The translations under genes were made by a program, and so were the position numbers. From NCBI RefSeq assembly GCF_014109825.1, contig NZ_CP059576.1, positions 3,078,501 to 3,142,500 of the forward strand: a stretch of DNA of 64,000 nucleotides, given 5' to 3'. Origin of the DNA: Legionella sp. PC997 (GTDB lineage Bacteria; Pseudomonadota; Gammaproteobacteria; Legionellales; Legionellaceae). The notes under the pieces were generated by a model. The model made no database searches, was not told where the DNA came from, and saw nothing but the letters and a program-made list of their open reading frames with translations. How positions within the stretch are numbered: position 1 is the first letter of the stretch; every line of letters begins with the position of its first letter. Below are positions 18,034 to 27,688 of this stretch, one piece after another.

Positions 18034-18960
18034 CTATGATCTCTGCTCACCGAATGTAGAAAGCCAAACAAATACATCTTCCAATGATGACTCAATTATT
18101 CTTCCATTAAAAAATTCATTTTCAATATAAGGCTTTATTACTTTAAACAACTCCTCCTTATTTTTACTACTCACATGGAGGGTATTATGGAATCTTAAAA
18201 CTTGATCGACTCCCTCAATAGCTTCTAATTGATGGGATAACATTGCAATATTTCTTCCTTTTATTTCCCAAGTAGTCAAATTTACAGAATTTAAAATTTC
18301 TCCAATCGTTCCTGACATAAGGGTTTGACCATAACACATGTATGCAATTTTATTACATTTATCCACTTCATCTAAATTGTGTGAACTTAATAAAATAGTA
18401 ATTCCTTCCTGTGATAATTGATGCATTAACTCCCAAAACTCTCGTCTCGCCTTAGGATCAATATTGGCGGTTGGTTCATCCAATAATAACAATAAAGGAT
18501 CATGTAATAAGGAAACGGCTAGTGATAATCGTTGTTTCCAGCCACCAGATAAGGTACCTGCGATCTGATTTTTGTATTGTTCCAAATCAAATTTATGCAA
18601 GTATTTTTCGATTTGATTTTTTCTATCAACAACACCATAAACTTCAGAGAAAAACATCATATTTTCGTAAACAGTTAGATCCTTATAGAGACCAAAGTTT
18701 TGCGACATATAGCCAACAAGAGCTTTAATCTGACGGGATTCTGTTACAATATCAAACCCTACACACTCACCAGAACCAGAATCAGGAGTAATAAGGCCAC
18801 ACAACATTCTTAAGGAAGTAGTTTTTCCGGCTCCATTTGGTCCCAAGAATCCATATATATCACCATACTCCACTTTAAGATTTAGATTTTTTACCGCCTG
18901 ATATTTATTGAATTTTTTTGTCAAATTGCTTACATCGATAATATAATTGCTTTTATCCAT
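18034..18960 (-). CDS. ABC transporter ATP-binding protein (exporter)
   Basis: The 308-aa protein has one ABC domain: Walker A GPNGAGKTTS near residues 39-48, signature LSGGWKQRLSLA near 138-149, Walker B LLLLLDEPTA near 156-165 and a switch His in SSHNLDE. The C-terminal 80 residues form the regulatory tail typical of YbhF/CcmA-like drug or lipid exporters, ending in SLEDVFVWL. It is the only ATPase in the cluster although two permeases are present, fitting two identical ATPase subunits on a heterodimeric membrane part (inference). Confidence 0.92.
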   Translation of the reverse strand: MDKSNYIIDVSNLTKKFNKYQAVKNLNLKVEYGDIYGFLGPNGAGKTTSLRMLCGLITPDSGSGECVGFDIVTESRQIKALVGYMSQNFGLYKDLTVYENMMFFSEVYGVVDRKNQIEKYLHKFDLEQYKNQIAGTLSGGWKQRLSLAVSLLHDPLLLLLDEPTANIDPKARREFWELMHQLSQEGITILLSSHNLDEVDKCNKIAYMCYGQTLMSGTIGEILNSVNLTTWEIKGRNIAMLSHQLEAIEGVDQVLRFHNTLHVSSKNKEELFKVIKPYIENEFFNGRIIESSLEDVFVWLSTFGEQRS

Positions 18961-19037
18961 AAAAATACCTATTAAATAACTCCACCCATACTCAATTATG
19001 AAACTGTTACGTTTCCTTGACGCTTCAGAAGGGGTTC

Positions 19038-19856
19038 CTACTTCTTTCCCGAAATTTTTAAAAGAATTCTTTGTAAAAAAGATGGGCGAGGAATGGTTAT
19101 GAACCTTTTAACAAGCTCAGCTTCTATAACCAATAATTCGCTATCAATTTTTGCAAATGCCGACTCTTTTCTTTTCATATCCGTCATAAATTCAGAATCT
19201 CCAAACATTTGGTTTAGACTAATTTCAGTAGAGCTACTGTTTTTAAAACTAAGGAGAACTACCTCTCCTTTAAGTAGGTAATAGCATGCATTCGCGACAT
19301 CCCCTACTTGATACAAGTAGGAACCTCCAGGAACCTTAATATTTTTTGCAGTTTTCACCATCGTCTGTACCTTCTCATGTGAGAAATTGCTAAAGAGATG
19401 GTGAGCTCTTATAAACTGAATTAAAAGAAATTCTTCACTTAACTTTTTCAAATTAGGATATTTTATATGGGGTTGTTTCAAAAAACTCAGAAAATCAGGA
19501 AGACTAATTTTAAGTAAATGCATAGAGGTTAGTGATTTTACCGTTGCCGTGAGAAGTCCGGTATGTGAAACAAATCCTTCTGAGGATAAACCGATGATAT
19601 CCCCTTTACTTAACTCAGCAATACGCATAGTTTGCATGGTTCCCAATGAATGGACCGCTCTGACAACCTCAGCGCTTCCTGAAACAATCAGAAAAATACA
19701 ATCAATAGGTTCACCTTCAATCACAAGTATTTGCTCTGCTGCAGCAAATTCAGATTTTGCATATCCAATGAGCTGATGCGCATCTTCTCGATTGAGAAGA
19801 CAGAAAAGAGGATGTTGTAGAATGAGATCCTCATACTGCTCAAAGTTTTTTTTCAT
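19038..19856 (-). CDS. Protein with two cyclic-nucleotide-binding-fold domains
   Basis: The 272-aa protein contains two consecutive cNMP-binding-like beta barrels, about residues 18-125 (EQILVIEGEPIDCIFLIVSGSAEVV) and 145-255 (GGSYLYQVGDVANACYYLLKGEVVLL). The phosphate-binding cassette is degenerate: domain 1 reads DIIGLSSEGF, domain 2 MFGDSEFMTDMKRKESAFA without a clear FGExAL...RxA pattern. There is no DNA-binding or transmembrane part. It is embedded between the ABC ATPase (77-bp gap) and the second permease (37-bp gap), suggesting it regulates or scaffolds the exporter. Whether it binds any nucleotide is open. Confidence 0.8.
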   Translation of the reverse strand: MKKNFEQYEDLILQHPLFCLLNREDAHQLIGYAKSEFAAAEQILVIEGEPIDCIFLIVSGSAEVVRAVHSLGTMQTMRIAELSKGDIIGLSSEGFVSHTGLLTATVKSLTSMHLLKISLPDFLSFLKQPHIKYPNLKKLSEEFLLIQFIRAHHLFSNFSHEKVQTMVKTAKNIKVPGGSYLYQVGDVANACYYLLKGEVVLLSFKNSSSTEISLNQMFGDSEFMTDMKRKESAFAKIDSELLVIEAELVKRFITIPRPSFLQRILLKISGKK

Positions 19857-19893
19857 AAATTTATCTGTTCTCTCAAGATTGGCACCAAACTTA

Positions 19894-21027
19894 TTAATCT
19901 AACGTTCTTCTAAAAAGTACGATTCCAAAAAAAATAATAATTACTGAAAACACAATTATAGGCCATGTATCAGGCCATAAAATATCAAACCCTGCCCCTT
20001 TCAACATGCTATTTCGGGTGATCCTTAAAAAATGGGTCAATGGAATAATTTGGCTTATTGTTTGCGCCCAGGGAGGTACTCCCGTAAATGGAAATAAAAA
20101 GCCAGAAACCATAATTGCGACGAGACCATACGCGTTTGTTAAGCCTATAGCTGCAAATTGTGTCCGCGTAACCGCTGAAATAGCGAGACCTGTGCCCAAA
20201 CTGGAAATAGAATAAGGCGCTAAAAGTAATAGAAATAAAAAAAAGCTACCATGGAAAGGAATAGAGAAAATGAAATACGCGATTATTAACAATATAAAAA
20301 AAAGAAAATACCCTAAAATAAAATAGGGTAAAACTTTCCCAAAAATAATATGTGCTGGTGTTAAGGGGGTTATTAATAATGTTTCGAAGGTTCCTCGCTC
20401 AAATTCTGAGTTTATAGATACAGCAGTTAAAACGGTCAACGTTGAAAAGATTAATAATGCAATTAATCCGGGTATGGTATTGTACTGGGATATATTTTCT
20501 GGGTTATATTTAGATTGGATATCGAAAATAAATGGGGCATCCTTAGAAGCTAAATAACTCAGAGAGCCTTGTAGTTCATGTTCAAATACTTTCGACGGTA
20601 ATTCAGAGGCCGCTCGGAACGCATTTGCAACGGCTACAGGGTCGGATGCGTCAGCTTCGATTAATACATGCGGATGTCTTCCCCGAATCAAATCACGGGT
20701 AAAATGAGGCGGTATGTTGATAACGAAAAGAACGGAGCCACTAAGTAACAGTCGCTCTGCTTTTTTTTCATCTTCGGTTATTGTTTGAATTGAAAAATAA
20801 TTTGTATTTTTTAGGCCCTGCAATAAAGCGCGGGTGAACGAGGTATTCTCAGAAGTAATGACCACGGTTGGAAGATGGCGGGGATTGGTGTTAATGATGG
20901 CACCAAACAATAATATTTGAACAACTGGAATGATAATTAGCCATGAGAAAATCAAAATATCTCGTCTAATTTGAATAATTTCTTTCTTAGCAACCGACCA
21001 GATACGAAGAAATTCATTTTTAATCAT
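19894..21027 (-). CDS. ABC-2 type exporter permease (second of a paralogous pair)
   Basis: This 377-aa protein has the same length and layout as the permease at 16900-18033: SVAKKEIIQIRRDI before helix 1, periplasmic HVLIEADASDPVAVANAFRAA, FERGTFETLLITPL, and a C-terminal PLTHFLRITRNSMLKGAG. It is the first gene of the four-gene minus-strand block. The duplication has diverged mainly in the transmembrane segments, as expected for subunits that pair with each other or handle different substrates. It resembles E. coli YbhS/YbhR and YhhJ families. Confidence 0.9.
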   Translation of the reverse strand: MIKNEFLRIWSVAKKEIIQIRRDILIFSWLIIIPVVQILLFGAIINTNPRHLPTVVITSENTSFTRALLQGLKNTNYFSIQTITEDEKKAERLLLSGSVLFVINIPPHFTRDLIRGRHPHVLIEADASDPVAVANAFRAASELPSKVFEHELQGSLSYLASKDAPFIFDIQSKYNPENISQYNTIPGLIALLIFSTLTVLTAVSINSEFERGTFETLLITPLTPAHIIFGKVLPYFILGYFLFFILLIIAYFIFSIPFHGSFFLFLLLLAPYSISSLGTGLAISAVTRTQFAAIGLTNAYGLVAIMVSGFLFPFTGVPPWAQTISQIIPLTHFLRITRNSMLKGAGFDILWPDTWPIIVFSVIIIFFGIVLFRRTLD

Positions 21028-21552
21028 TTATCGTCCTTGAATGAGAACTAAAAATACTCATTTTTCTCAAACAGATTTCTGAAATTTTCAAAAACATCCA
21101 TAAAAGATAAGATCTATATATTTGGCAATCATCTTTACCCCGGGTGTTCTGTGATTTGGTCACCGAATTTTAAGGGAGGTTAAGCTTTAAATGTTGAGTT
21201 ATTAATCAAATCGAAGGCCGCGAAACAAATCGCAGAAAAAATGTACGACGATTGTCAACACACCTTATTTTCTTGATATAAATCTTAATCAATTATAGTG
21301 TATCGTATCTTAATATTATCCTGAGTAACAAGCTATGATCGTGAAGATTTAAAAGCTTGTTTAGAACAATAGAAATGCTCATCAACAGAATGCAAGGAAC
21401 AACTTAAGTAACCCCAACTGCGTGACTGGTGAATTACTGGTAAGGCTATATGTTTATTTCTTCGGATACATATTGTCAGAAGTTACTATTTGGTGGTAAG
21501 TTTTTTTATTCCTGCCCATTGAATCGATAAATTCGTTTAAGATCAAAATAAT
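21028..21552. other. Divergent intergenic region upstream of the ABC exporter and adaptor genes
   Basis: The 525-bp AT-rich stretch separates the permease block from the adaptor and channel genes. Two CTTAAT hexamers occur near 21285-21320, but they are too far apart for a PmrA box. I see no gene, tRNA or clear terminator; it probably carries both promoters. Confidence 0.4.
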
Positions 21553-22404
21553 ATGCAAGAATTCATTCCAAGATGGTTGTTTTTTCTTATGATTTGCGCC
21601 CAGCTTTTGGGTTGTAAGGAGAAGAACAATTCGTTGCAAGGATATGTTGATGCTGATTATACCTATATATCAAGCAATTTTTCAGGAAATCTTATCAGCC
21701 TGGATGCTCGAAAAGGTACTGCAATAAAAAAAGGAGAGCTGTTGTTCACACTGGATGGACAGCCACAGCAATCCCAACTCGAGAAAGCGCAAGCAAATCT
21801 TACCCAAGCCTTGGCACAAATCAAAGTAAAACAAGCAGATCTTGACTTTCAAAATAAGTTATTGATTCGATATAAAAAATTACTAAAATCAGGCGGGGTC
21901 AGTCTTGAACAACTCGAAGAAGTAAAAAACAATTACCTTAATGCTCAAGCATTATTAATTTCCCAACAGGCATTGGTCGAGTCGTCGAGGGCAGAACTAA
22001 CCCAAGCGAAATGGAGTGAATCAAACAAAAAGAAATTCTCCTCTATTTCAGGGTACGTTTACGATACCTATTTTACTGTCGGTGAGTTAGTATTATCAGG
22101 TCGTCCAGTATTATCTATTGTTACACCTGAAAATCTAAAGGTTATTTTTTATATTCCCGAGCCTTTATTATCACAATTAAAATTAAAAAATGAAGTCAGC
22201 ATTAGTTGTGATGGATGTAGTGATACATACCTTGCGACTGTAAGCTATATTTCTTCAAAAACTGAATATACCCCCCCTTACATATTTAGTGAAAGTTCAA
22301 GAACCAAATTCGTTTATCGAGTCGAGGCAAAACCCGTTAAAGAAGCATTGAATGATTTACATCCGGGCCAGCCAGTTAGCATCAACTTGATTTATAATCG
22401 TTAA
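21553..22404 (+). CDS. HlyD/YbhG-like periplasmic adaptor lipoprotein
   Basis: The 283-aa protein has a lipoprotein signal (hydrophobic segment then LLGC, Cys21), a biotinyl-lipoyl-like barrel (YISSNFSGNLISLDARKGTAIKKGELLFTLD), a coiled-coil hairpin (about 73-160) and a second barrel half (SISGYVYDTYFTVGELVLSGRPVLSI). It is thus a membrane fusion protein that connects an inner-membrane exporter to an outer-membrane channel. The next gene is such a channel and the divergent block encodes an ABC-2 exporter, giving a complete YbhGFSR-plus-TolC-like machine. Confidence 0.9.
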   Translation: MQEFIPRWLFFLMICAQLLGCKEKNNSLQGYVDADYTYISSNFSGNLISLDARKGTAIKKGELLFTLDGQPQQSQLEKAQANLTQALAQIKVKQADLDFQNKLLIRYKKLLKSGGVSLEQLEEVKNNYLNAQALLISQQALVESSRAELTQAKWSESNKKKFSSISGYVYDTYFTVGELVLSGRPVLSIVTPENLKVIFYIPEPLLSQLKLKNEVSISCDGCSDTYLATVSYISSKTEYTPPYIFSESSRTKFVYRVEAKPVKEALNDLHPGQPVSINLIYNR

Positions 22405-22454
22405 AAGCGAAGTATTCGCCATGATGAAGTTAATTCGTTATATAAGAAGATGAA

Positions 22455-23933
22455 ATGCAAAAAATTTATTTATTTTTATGCACAATAATACTTACGAGTT
22501 GTAAGGTGGGACCCAATTTTCATTCACCAGATGCCCCCCAAACGCCACACTATAACAATGGGTCTGTGAAAACAAAAACTGTCGGCGCCCCTAGCAGGGC
22601 CGGTCGACCGCAACAATTTATCTTTAGAAAAAATATATCCAAATCATGGTGGGAACTATTTCATTCAAAAGAACTAAATTCTTTTATTGAACAAGGATTA
22701 AAAAATAATCCATCCATAGCAATGAGCAAAGCCAATTTGCGCAAAGCTCAAGCCAATTTGCTTGCTGAAGCAGGACCTAACTTATTTCCTACTGTGGATA
22801 CCCAATTTTTAGGAAGTCGTGAAAGAAATAGTCTACTCGCCACGGGCATCAATCTTACTCCGACCCCAGGAACAACGCTCCCATTTTCCTCAGTAAATAC
22901 TTTTGATCTGTACAATGCCTCAGTTAGTGTGAGGTATAATCTAGACTTATTTGGCGGTAATCAGCGTCAGCTAGAAGCTTTAAAAGCAGCAATAGATTAT
23001 GAACGCTTCGAATTGGAGGCTACTTATTTAACATTAACCGCAAATATAGTTACCACAGGCATCACAATTGCATCCTTGCAAGAACAAGTTAAAACCACAA
23101 AAGAACTTATTGAATGTCAAAAAAAACTGGTGAAACTTGAAAATGATAACTACCTTCTTGGACATACTTCCCGAGTAGACTTACTCAATAGCAAAAATCG
23201 ACTTAAAGAAACCCAAGCGCAACTTCCTGTCCTCAAAAATGATTTGGCAAAAAAACATAATGCTCTTGCAGTGTTAACAGGCTCATTACCGAGTGAAACA
23301 GAACTTTTTGACCTTACGCTGCAAAATATCCAGTTACCCATAGAGCTGCCAGTGACTCTTCCCTCACTTTTAGTCAAACAAAGACCGGATATAAAATCCT
23401 CTGAGTCGTTATTGCATAAAGCAAGTGCTGAAATTGGTGTGGCTACTGCGAATCTCTTCCCCAAATTAAATCTAGGAGCTACTTATGCGTGGTACTCAAC
23501 TGCACTTAGTACTTTATTCAATCCTGCAAATAATGTATGGAACTACGGCGGCCAAATAGCGCAAACCCTTCTTAAAGGTGGGTCGCTACGTGCAAAACGA
23601 AAAATCGCAATTGCAGTATATGATTATGAACTTGCAAGGTACAAAAAAGTAGTACTAGATGCATTTCAACAGGTTGCAGATGTATTACATGCTCTGGAGT
23701 TCGACGCCGAACTGTTGCGTGAACGGGCAACTTCAGAAATTAATACCCATGAACATTTTAAAATAGTGAGAATGCAATACCAACTCGGTAAAGTGAACTA
23801 TTTGTCGGTATTAAGAGCAAAAGAGGCTTATCTAAAAATTCATCTTAAAGTAATTCAGGCTGAAACGGCTCGTTATAATGACACAGCAGCGCTTTTTCAA
23901 TCATTAGGTGGAGGATGGTGGAGTAAAGGATAA
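22455..23933 (+). CDS. Outer-membrane efflux channel, NodT family lipoprotein
   Basis: The 492-aa protein belongs to the OprM/NodT branch of TolC-like channels. It has a short lipoprotein signal ending LTSC (Cys16) followed by KVGPNFHSPDAP, the two outer-membrane-factor repeats (ENLIxAEA-type helices), LPSLLVKQRPDIKSSESLLHKASAEIGVATANLFP near the middle of the second half, and the typical C-terminal QSLGGGWW. It lies 50 bp after the adaptor gene and ends 4 bp before the convergent desaturase gene. Confidence 0.93.
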   Translation: MQKIYLFLCTIILTSCKVGPNFHSPDAPQTPHYNNGSVKTKTVGAPSRAGRPQQFIFRKNISKSWWELFHSKELNSFIEQGLKNNPSIAMSKANLRKAQANLLAEAGPNLFPTVDTQFLGSRERNSLLATGINLTPTPGTTLPFSSVNTFDLYNASVSVRYNLDLFGGNQRQLEALKAAIDYERFELEATYLTLTANIVTTGITIASLQEQVKTTKELIECQKKLVKLENDNYLLGHTSRVDLLNSKNRLKETQAQLPVLKNDLAKKHNALAVLTGSLPSETELFDLTLQNIQLPIELPVTLPSLLVKQRPDIKSSESLLHKASAEIGVATANLFPKLNLGATYAWYSTALSTLFNPANNVWNYGGQIAQTLLKGGSLRAKRKIAIAVYDYELARYKKVVLDAFQQVADVLHALEFDAELLRERATSEINTHEHFKIVRMQYQLGKVNYLSVLRAKEAYLKIHLKVIQAETARYNDTAALFQSLGGGWWSKG

Positions 23934-23937
23934 ATAT

Positions 23938-24825
23938 CTAGCGTTTTTTTAATTGGAACTCGTATTCACCTCTTTTTCTTCTTACAGTTGGAGAAGTACG
24001 CAATTTCGCCAAATTTAATTTCATTAAAATTGAAATATAAAACCACCCCAGATCAAATTCCGTATTTAGATAAGAAAGCTTGGCAGAGGAAGGATTGTGA
24101 TGGTGATTATTGTGTAATTCCTCTCCATTTAACAAAATCCCTATATGCATTAAATTTCGCGAATTATCCTTAGTATCAAAGTTTCGATACCCACATTTAT
24201 GAGTAAGGGCGGCAAATGCCCCAAATAATACCGTAGTAATTGCAAAAATATTTATATCCCACATTACCATTCCCCACAAACCAAAGAGCACGATATATAA
24301 TGATAAAAAAAGTACCAATCCTAGAGATTGAAATTTAGTAAAAAGAAATTGCTCCAGAGCATCGTTATCGGAGATGGTTCCATATTTTTCTATCAGTGAT
24401 GAAGGATTGCATTGGGCACAAATTTCAAATCCACCCAAGAATAGATTAAATGTCCCCTTATATATTGGACTATGTGGATCAAGTGGTAAATCTGCTTTTT
24501 GATGATGTAAGCGATGAATGGAGACCCATTCAGCTCGATTTAGCCCGGTAGCAAGCCAGAGCCAAAATCGGCAAAAATACCTTATTGGCAGTACGAGTTC
24601 AACCGACCGATGTGTTTCGCATCGATGTAAATAAATACTAAAGACAACAATGGTTATATGATAAACAATAAAGCAAAATATCAATTTTCCTTCCCAACCC
24701 AGGTCCCAAATCCCATAAATAAGTAACTGATTATTGAAAATAAGACAAAAAAGCAAATAAACAATTAGGAATGACGATACTAATAAAACATCTTTGGATA
24801 TTATCCTTGGATTTGAAATCTTCAT
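23938..24825 (-). CDS. Membrane fatty-acid desaturase (divergent)
   Basis: The 295-aa protein has four to six hydrophobic helices and three di-iron histidine boxes: HRCETH (about residues 68-73), HRLHH (about 104-108) and LHNNHHH (about 235-241). That is the acyl-CoA/acyl-lipid desaturase family that inserts cis double bonds with O2. It is less similar to the stearoyl-CoA type than its neighbour at 24868. The two lie in tandem 42 bp apart and may be co-transcribed. Substrate and regiospecificity are unknown. Confidence 0.85.
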   Translation of the reverse strand: MKISNPRIISKDVLLVSSFLIVYLLFCLIFNNQLLIYGIWDLGWEGKLIFCFIVYHITIVVFSIYLHRCETHRSVELVLPIRYFCRFWLWLATGLNRAEWVSIHRLHHQKADLPLDPHSPIYKGTFNLFLGGFEICAQCNPSSLIEKYGTISDNDALEQFLFTKFQSLGLVLFLSLYIVLFGLWGMVMWDINIFAITTVLFGAFAALTHKCGYRNFDTKDNSRNLMHIGILLNGEELHNNHHHNPSSAKLSYLNTEFDLGWFYISILMKLNLAKLRTSPTVRRKRGEYEFQLKKR

Positions 24826-24867
24826 TACAACCTCTCAACCCCTACATGAAACAAATCTGAGTTATAC

Positions 24868-25824
24868 TTATGCCTTTATATTTACATTTTTTTCGCCTAA
24901 AGCTTTCATTACTTCAGTACCTGTCTTTAACTCCGGTGGAACTTTGTTAAGATGATGAATTATTTTTACCTTCTCTAAAAAACATAATAAATAATAAGTG
25001 ATATCTATTTGCCACCAGCGAAATCCTTGGCGTGATGATCGTGGGTAATAGTGATGATTGTTATGCCAACCTTCGCCCAAAGTAATTAAAGCCAGCAGAA
25101 AATTATTCCGACTTTCATCTCCTGTCTCAAACGTTTTCGTACCCCATACATGGCAAAGTGAATTGATAGAAAAAGTAGCATGGAAGAGGATAATTGTTGA
25201 AATAATCCCCCAAATAACTAACTGTGGGCCATTAGTTTGAAGCTGAGGATAATAATGGGCTAAAAAGCTACCTATAAAATAAAGTATGAATAATAAACAG
25301 ATAGGGACCACATTATCATAACGATTCAACCAGCGTAATTCAGGATATTTTGCAAAATCCTGTATCGCTTTGTAGTCTGTTTTAAAGTTGTCTGAATAAA
25401 AAATCCATCCCACATGACTCCACAACAGACCATGTTGTACTGGAGAATGTGGATCTTGTGATTTCTCTGTATAGCGATGATGATGACGATGATGACTTGC
25501 CCACCAAAGCGGTCCTCGTTGTACCGCTGCCGCACCTATTACAGCAAATATAAATTGCCAAAACCGATTTGTTTTAAAGGTCTTATGTGAAAAATAACGA
25601 TGGTAAAACCCAGTTATTGCAAACATTCTAAAAAAATAAAGGAACATAGCAGTTATTACGGCTGTAATGCTCCACCCAACCCAAAACACTGCTAAGCAGC
25701 ACAAATGAAGAAGTATAAAGATGAAAACACGCGCCCAATGTATCGTACCTTGCTGTAAATGATTCTCTTTAAGACTCGTATCAAACCATCCATGTATGGA
25801 GAATATTAACGATTTGAATTTCAT
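24868..25824 (-). CDS. Delta-9 acyl-CoA desaturase (stearoyl-CoA type)
   Basis: The 318-aa integral membrane protein has the canonical boxes HRYFSH (about residues 75-80), HHRHHHRYTEKSQDPHSP (about 111-128) and GWHNNHHYYPRSSRQGFRWWQID (near 255-277). These are diagnostic for aerobic delta-9 desaturases such as SCD and Ole1-like bacterial enzymes. It would make monounsaturated acyl chains for membrane lipids. The ribosome site precedes MKFKSLIFS. It is the upstream gene of the desaturase pair. Confidence 0.92.
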   Translation of the reverse strand: MKFKSLIFSIHGWFDTSLKENHLQQGTIHWARVFIFILLHLCCLAVFWVGWSITAVITAMFLYFFRMFAITGFYHRYFSHKTFKTNRFWQFIFAVIGAAAVQRGPLWWASHHRHHHRYTEKSQDPHSPVQHGLLWSHVGWIFYSDNFKTDYKAIQDFAKYPELRWLNRYDNVVPICLLFILYFIGSFLAHYYPQLQTNGPQLVIWGIISTIILFHATFSINSLCHVWGTKTFETGDESRNNFLLALITLGEGWHNNHHYYPRSSRQGFRWWQIDITYYLLCFLEKVKIIHHLNKVPPELKTGTEVMKALGEKNVNIKA

Positions 25825-26104
25825 TTTTACCTCTGGAAACGAAAATTCGTTATCTATAAGGAATATGAAATAGGTATGAGATTTGATATTTTCTATAAAC
25901 AGCAGAATAATTCATATCTAAATGAACACGGTTTACGTCACTGAAAATACAATCTCAGAGCTACAGCATAAACTTTGCACCCTAACTTAGCTCATATATT
26001 TTCCATAATGTATATAATTGTAGCAAATATTCATTCGTTAGCATTTGAGAGCAAGCAAAAAGTACAAAAAATTACTGAATCTTAACTAAATTTGCCTCAG
26101 GAAA

Positions 26105-27688
26105 TTAATTCACTGGAAAGGATTGCGGGTTTTTATAATAAATCGACAGTTTTTTTGTCATCCAACCATTATCGGGAAATGTCGTTCCCGGTACCTCCCA
26201 AACCCCCGTTGCAAAAGCACCAGCTCCCCACAAAATTGCAAAAACATGTGCTTCAACTGCCTTTTTCAATTGCACATTATTATTATGAGCCCAATTAAAA
26301 TGGTTTAATACCAAACAACGAGTAGCATTTTTTCCAGCACATAAACTATACCCTTTAGGTAAATTAGCAATATCTTGATTAATCCAAGAAGCACTATTGC
26401 TTAAATCGGGTTGCAACCTTGAATCGCCAAAAAAATATACAGGAGCTGAGCCTTCTTCATGAGCCTCAAGAAGAGGCTCATCCTGAGTTGGGATATGGGC
26501 AGCAGGTATTTGCCATAACATTGCCGGTATGTAGCTTTTTCCTGCTTGCTTTCCTAAACCTTCGCTAATCTGTTTCGTCATCGTTAGGAAATTTTGCCAG
26601 GCAGCATCATTATAAAACGTTGCCTGATTCATGAGTAAATTTGGGTATTTACTGCTGTAATCATCGGCACCATATCGATCAAAATAAATAAAATCAGGTT
26701 TGTAGGGACTGGTGAATAACTCAAAGCTTTTCAAGTCAGCCAGAACCCTATCCACATAAGGTTTAACAGCAGTTGGCCCCCGATGAATCCACCACCCCCC
26801 TTCTGGAACTGCTGAAATATTTTCATGTACTCCCAGCGCGACATGAGGTCCAAAATGCTTCGCCATCCAGTTTTGAGCCTGTAACCAACCATTAAAATTA
26901 TCAGAGAAATCAGGTAGGTCAGGGCTTTGGGTTGCTGAGGTACAAAGAGGCATCACATATTCGTTAACGCATGTGGCAAACGCTTGTCCGGCAGTATAGT
27001 TATCCGTTTTAGTTTTAAGCCAAAGAAGTAAATCATTTGGGTTGCCATTAATTAGGATCGGTTTATTATCCCATCCATAAGTGCAAAGAGGTGTTTGAGT
27101 AGGAGTGAAGTTAACTTTTTTACTCATCATACAATAAGCGTTGGAAACAGCCTGGGCTACGGGGATGTATAAAGATTTAACTGCTTCGACACGATTTGTA
27201 TTTCCTAAGTAACCCAGCATATCTGGGTTTAATAAAATAGTGCCATACGTTCCAGTATTGCTATAAGCATTAGATTCTAATGTTTTAGACAAAAACATGA
27301 GATTAAAAAAATGCTTTGTTAAATCATCTAAGTTAGTAATGCTATCCGGATTCCAACCACCACTTAGTTGCCAACCGTATTCAACTAAAACAGGATTAAC
27401 CGCATGACCAGTCTTGGCTTTTATATTATTAGCCATGTTAATCATGTTCCAAATTTTATAGGGAGTTTCTACTTTTCCAGGATCACCGTCGCCACCTGAA
27501 CCATTGTATGTAAATACAGCATCAACACGAATATTTGTCGGCTCTTGCGGAGCACCATTCGTTATAGTTCCCATAGCTAGGTAGTTTGGCCAACCGGAAA
27601 CAATATAATTGCCTGTATTTTGACCAAAAGAAAAGGAAGATAGGCTCATTGCAAAAACAATTAAAAAGCTCAAACTCATTTTTGTCAT
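26105..27688 (-). CDS. Large secreted protein of unknown function, possible TIM-barrel hydrolase
   Basis: The 527-aa protein starts with a signal peptide (MTKMSLSFLIVFAMSLSSFSFG) so it leaves the cytosol. No domain is certain. The body has many Trp/Tyr/Gly-rich loops, including NPVLVEYGWQLSGGWNPDS, ALGVHENISAVPEGGWWIHRG, PDFIYFDRYGADDYS and IPAMLWQIPAAHIPT. The strand-then-acidic pattern FIYFDRYGADD and the VLVEYGW strand look like beta-alpha barrel glycosidase active-site strands. That is a pattern impression, not a family match. It is transcribed alone with 250-bp gaps on both sides. Confidence 0.6.
   Translation of the reverse strand: MTKMSLSFLIVFAMSLSSFSFGQNTGNYIVSGWPNYLAMGTITNGAPQEPTNIRVDAVFTYNGSGGDGDPGKVETPYKIWNMINMANNIKAKTGHAVNPVLVEYGWQLSGGWNPDSITNLDDLTKHFFNLMFLSKTLESNAYSNTGTYGTILLNPDMLGYLGNTNRVEAVKSLYIPVAQAVSNAYCMMSKKVNFTPTQTPLCTYGWDNKPILINGNPNDLLLWLKTKTDNYTAGQAFATCVNEYVMPLCTSATQSPDLPDFSDNFNGWLQAQNWMAKHFGPHVALGVHENISAVPEGGWWIHRGPTAVKPYVDRVLADLKSFELFTSPYKPDFIYFDRYGADDYSSKYPNLLMNQATFYNDAAWQNFLTMTKQISEGLGKQAGKSYIPAMLWQIPAAHIPTQDEPLLEAHEEGSAPVYFFGDSRLQPDLSNSASWINQDIANLPKGYSLCAGKNATRCLVLNHFNWAHNNNVQLKKAVEAHVFAILWGAGAFATGVWEVPGTTFPDNGWMTKKLSIYYKNPQSFPVN

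Noticed and set aside
21285..21320. Two CTTAAT hexamers upstream of the adaptor gene as a PmrA box
   Set aside because: The spacing is about 25 bp instead of the 11-bp period needed for the tandem consensus.
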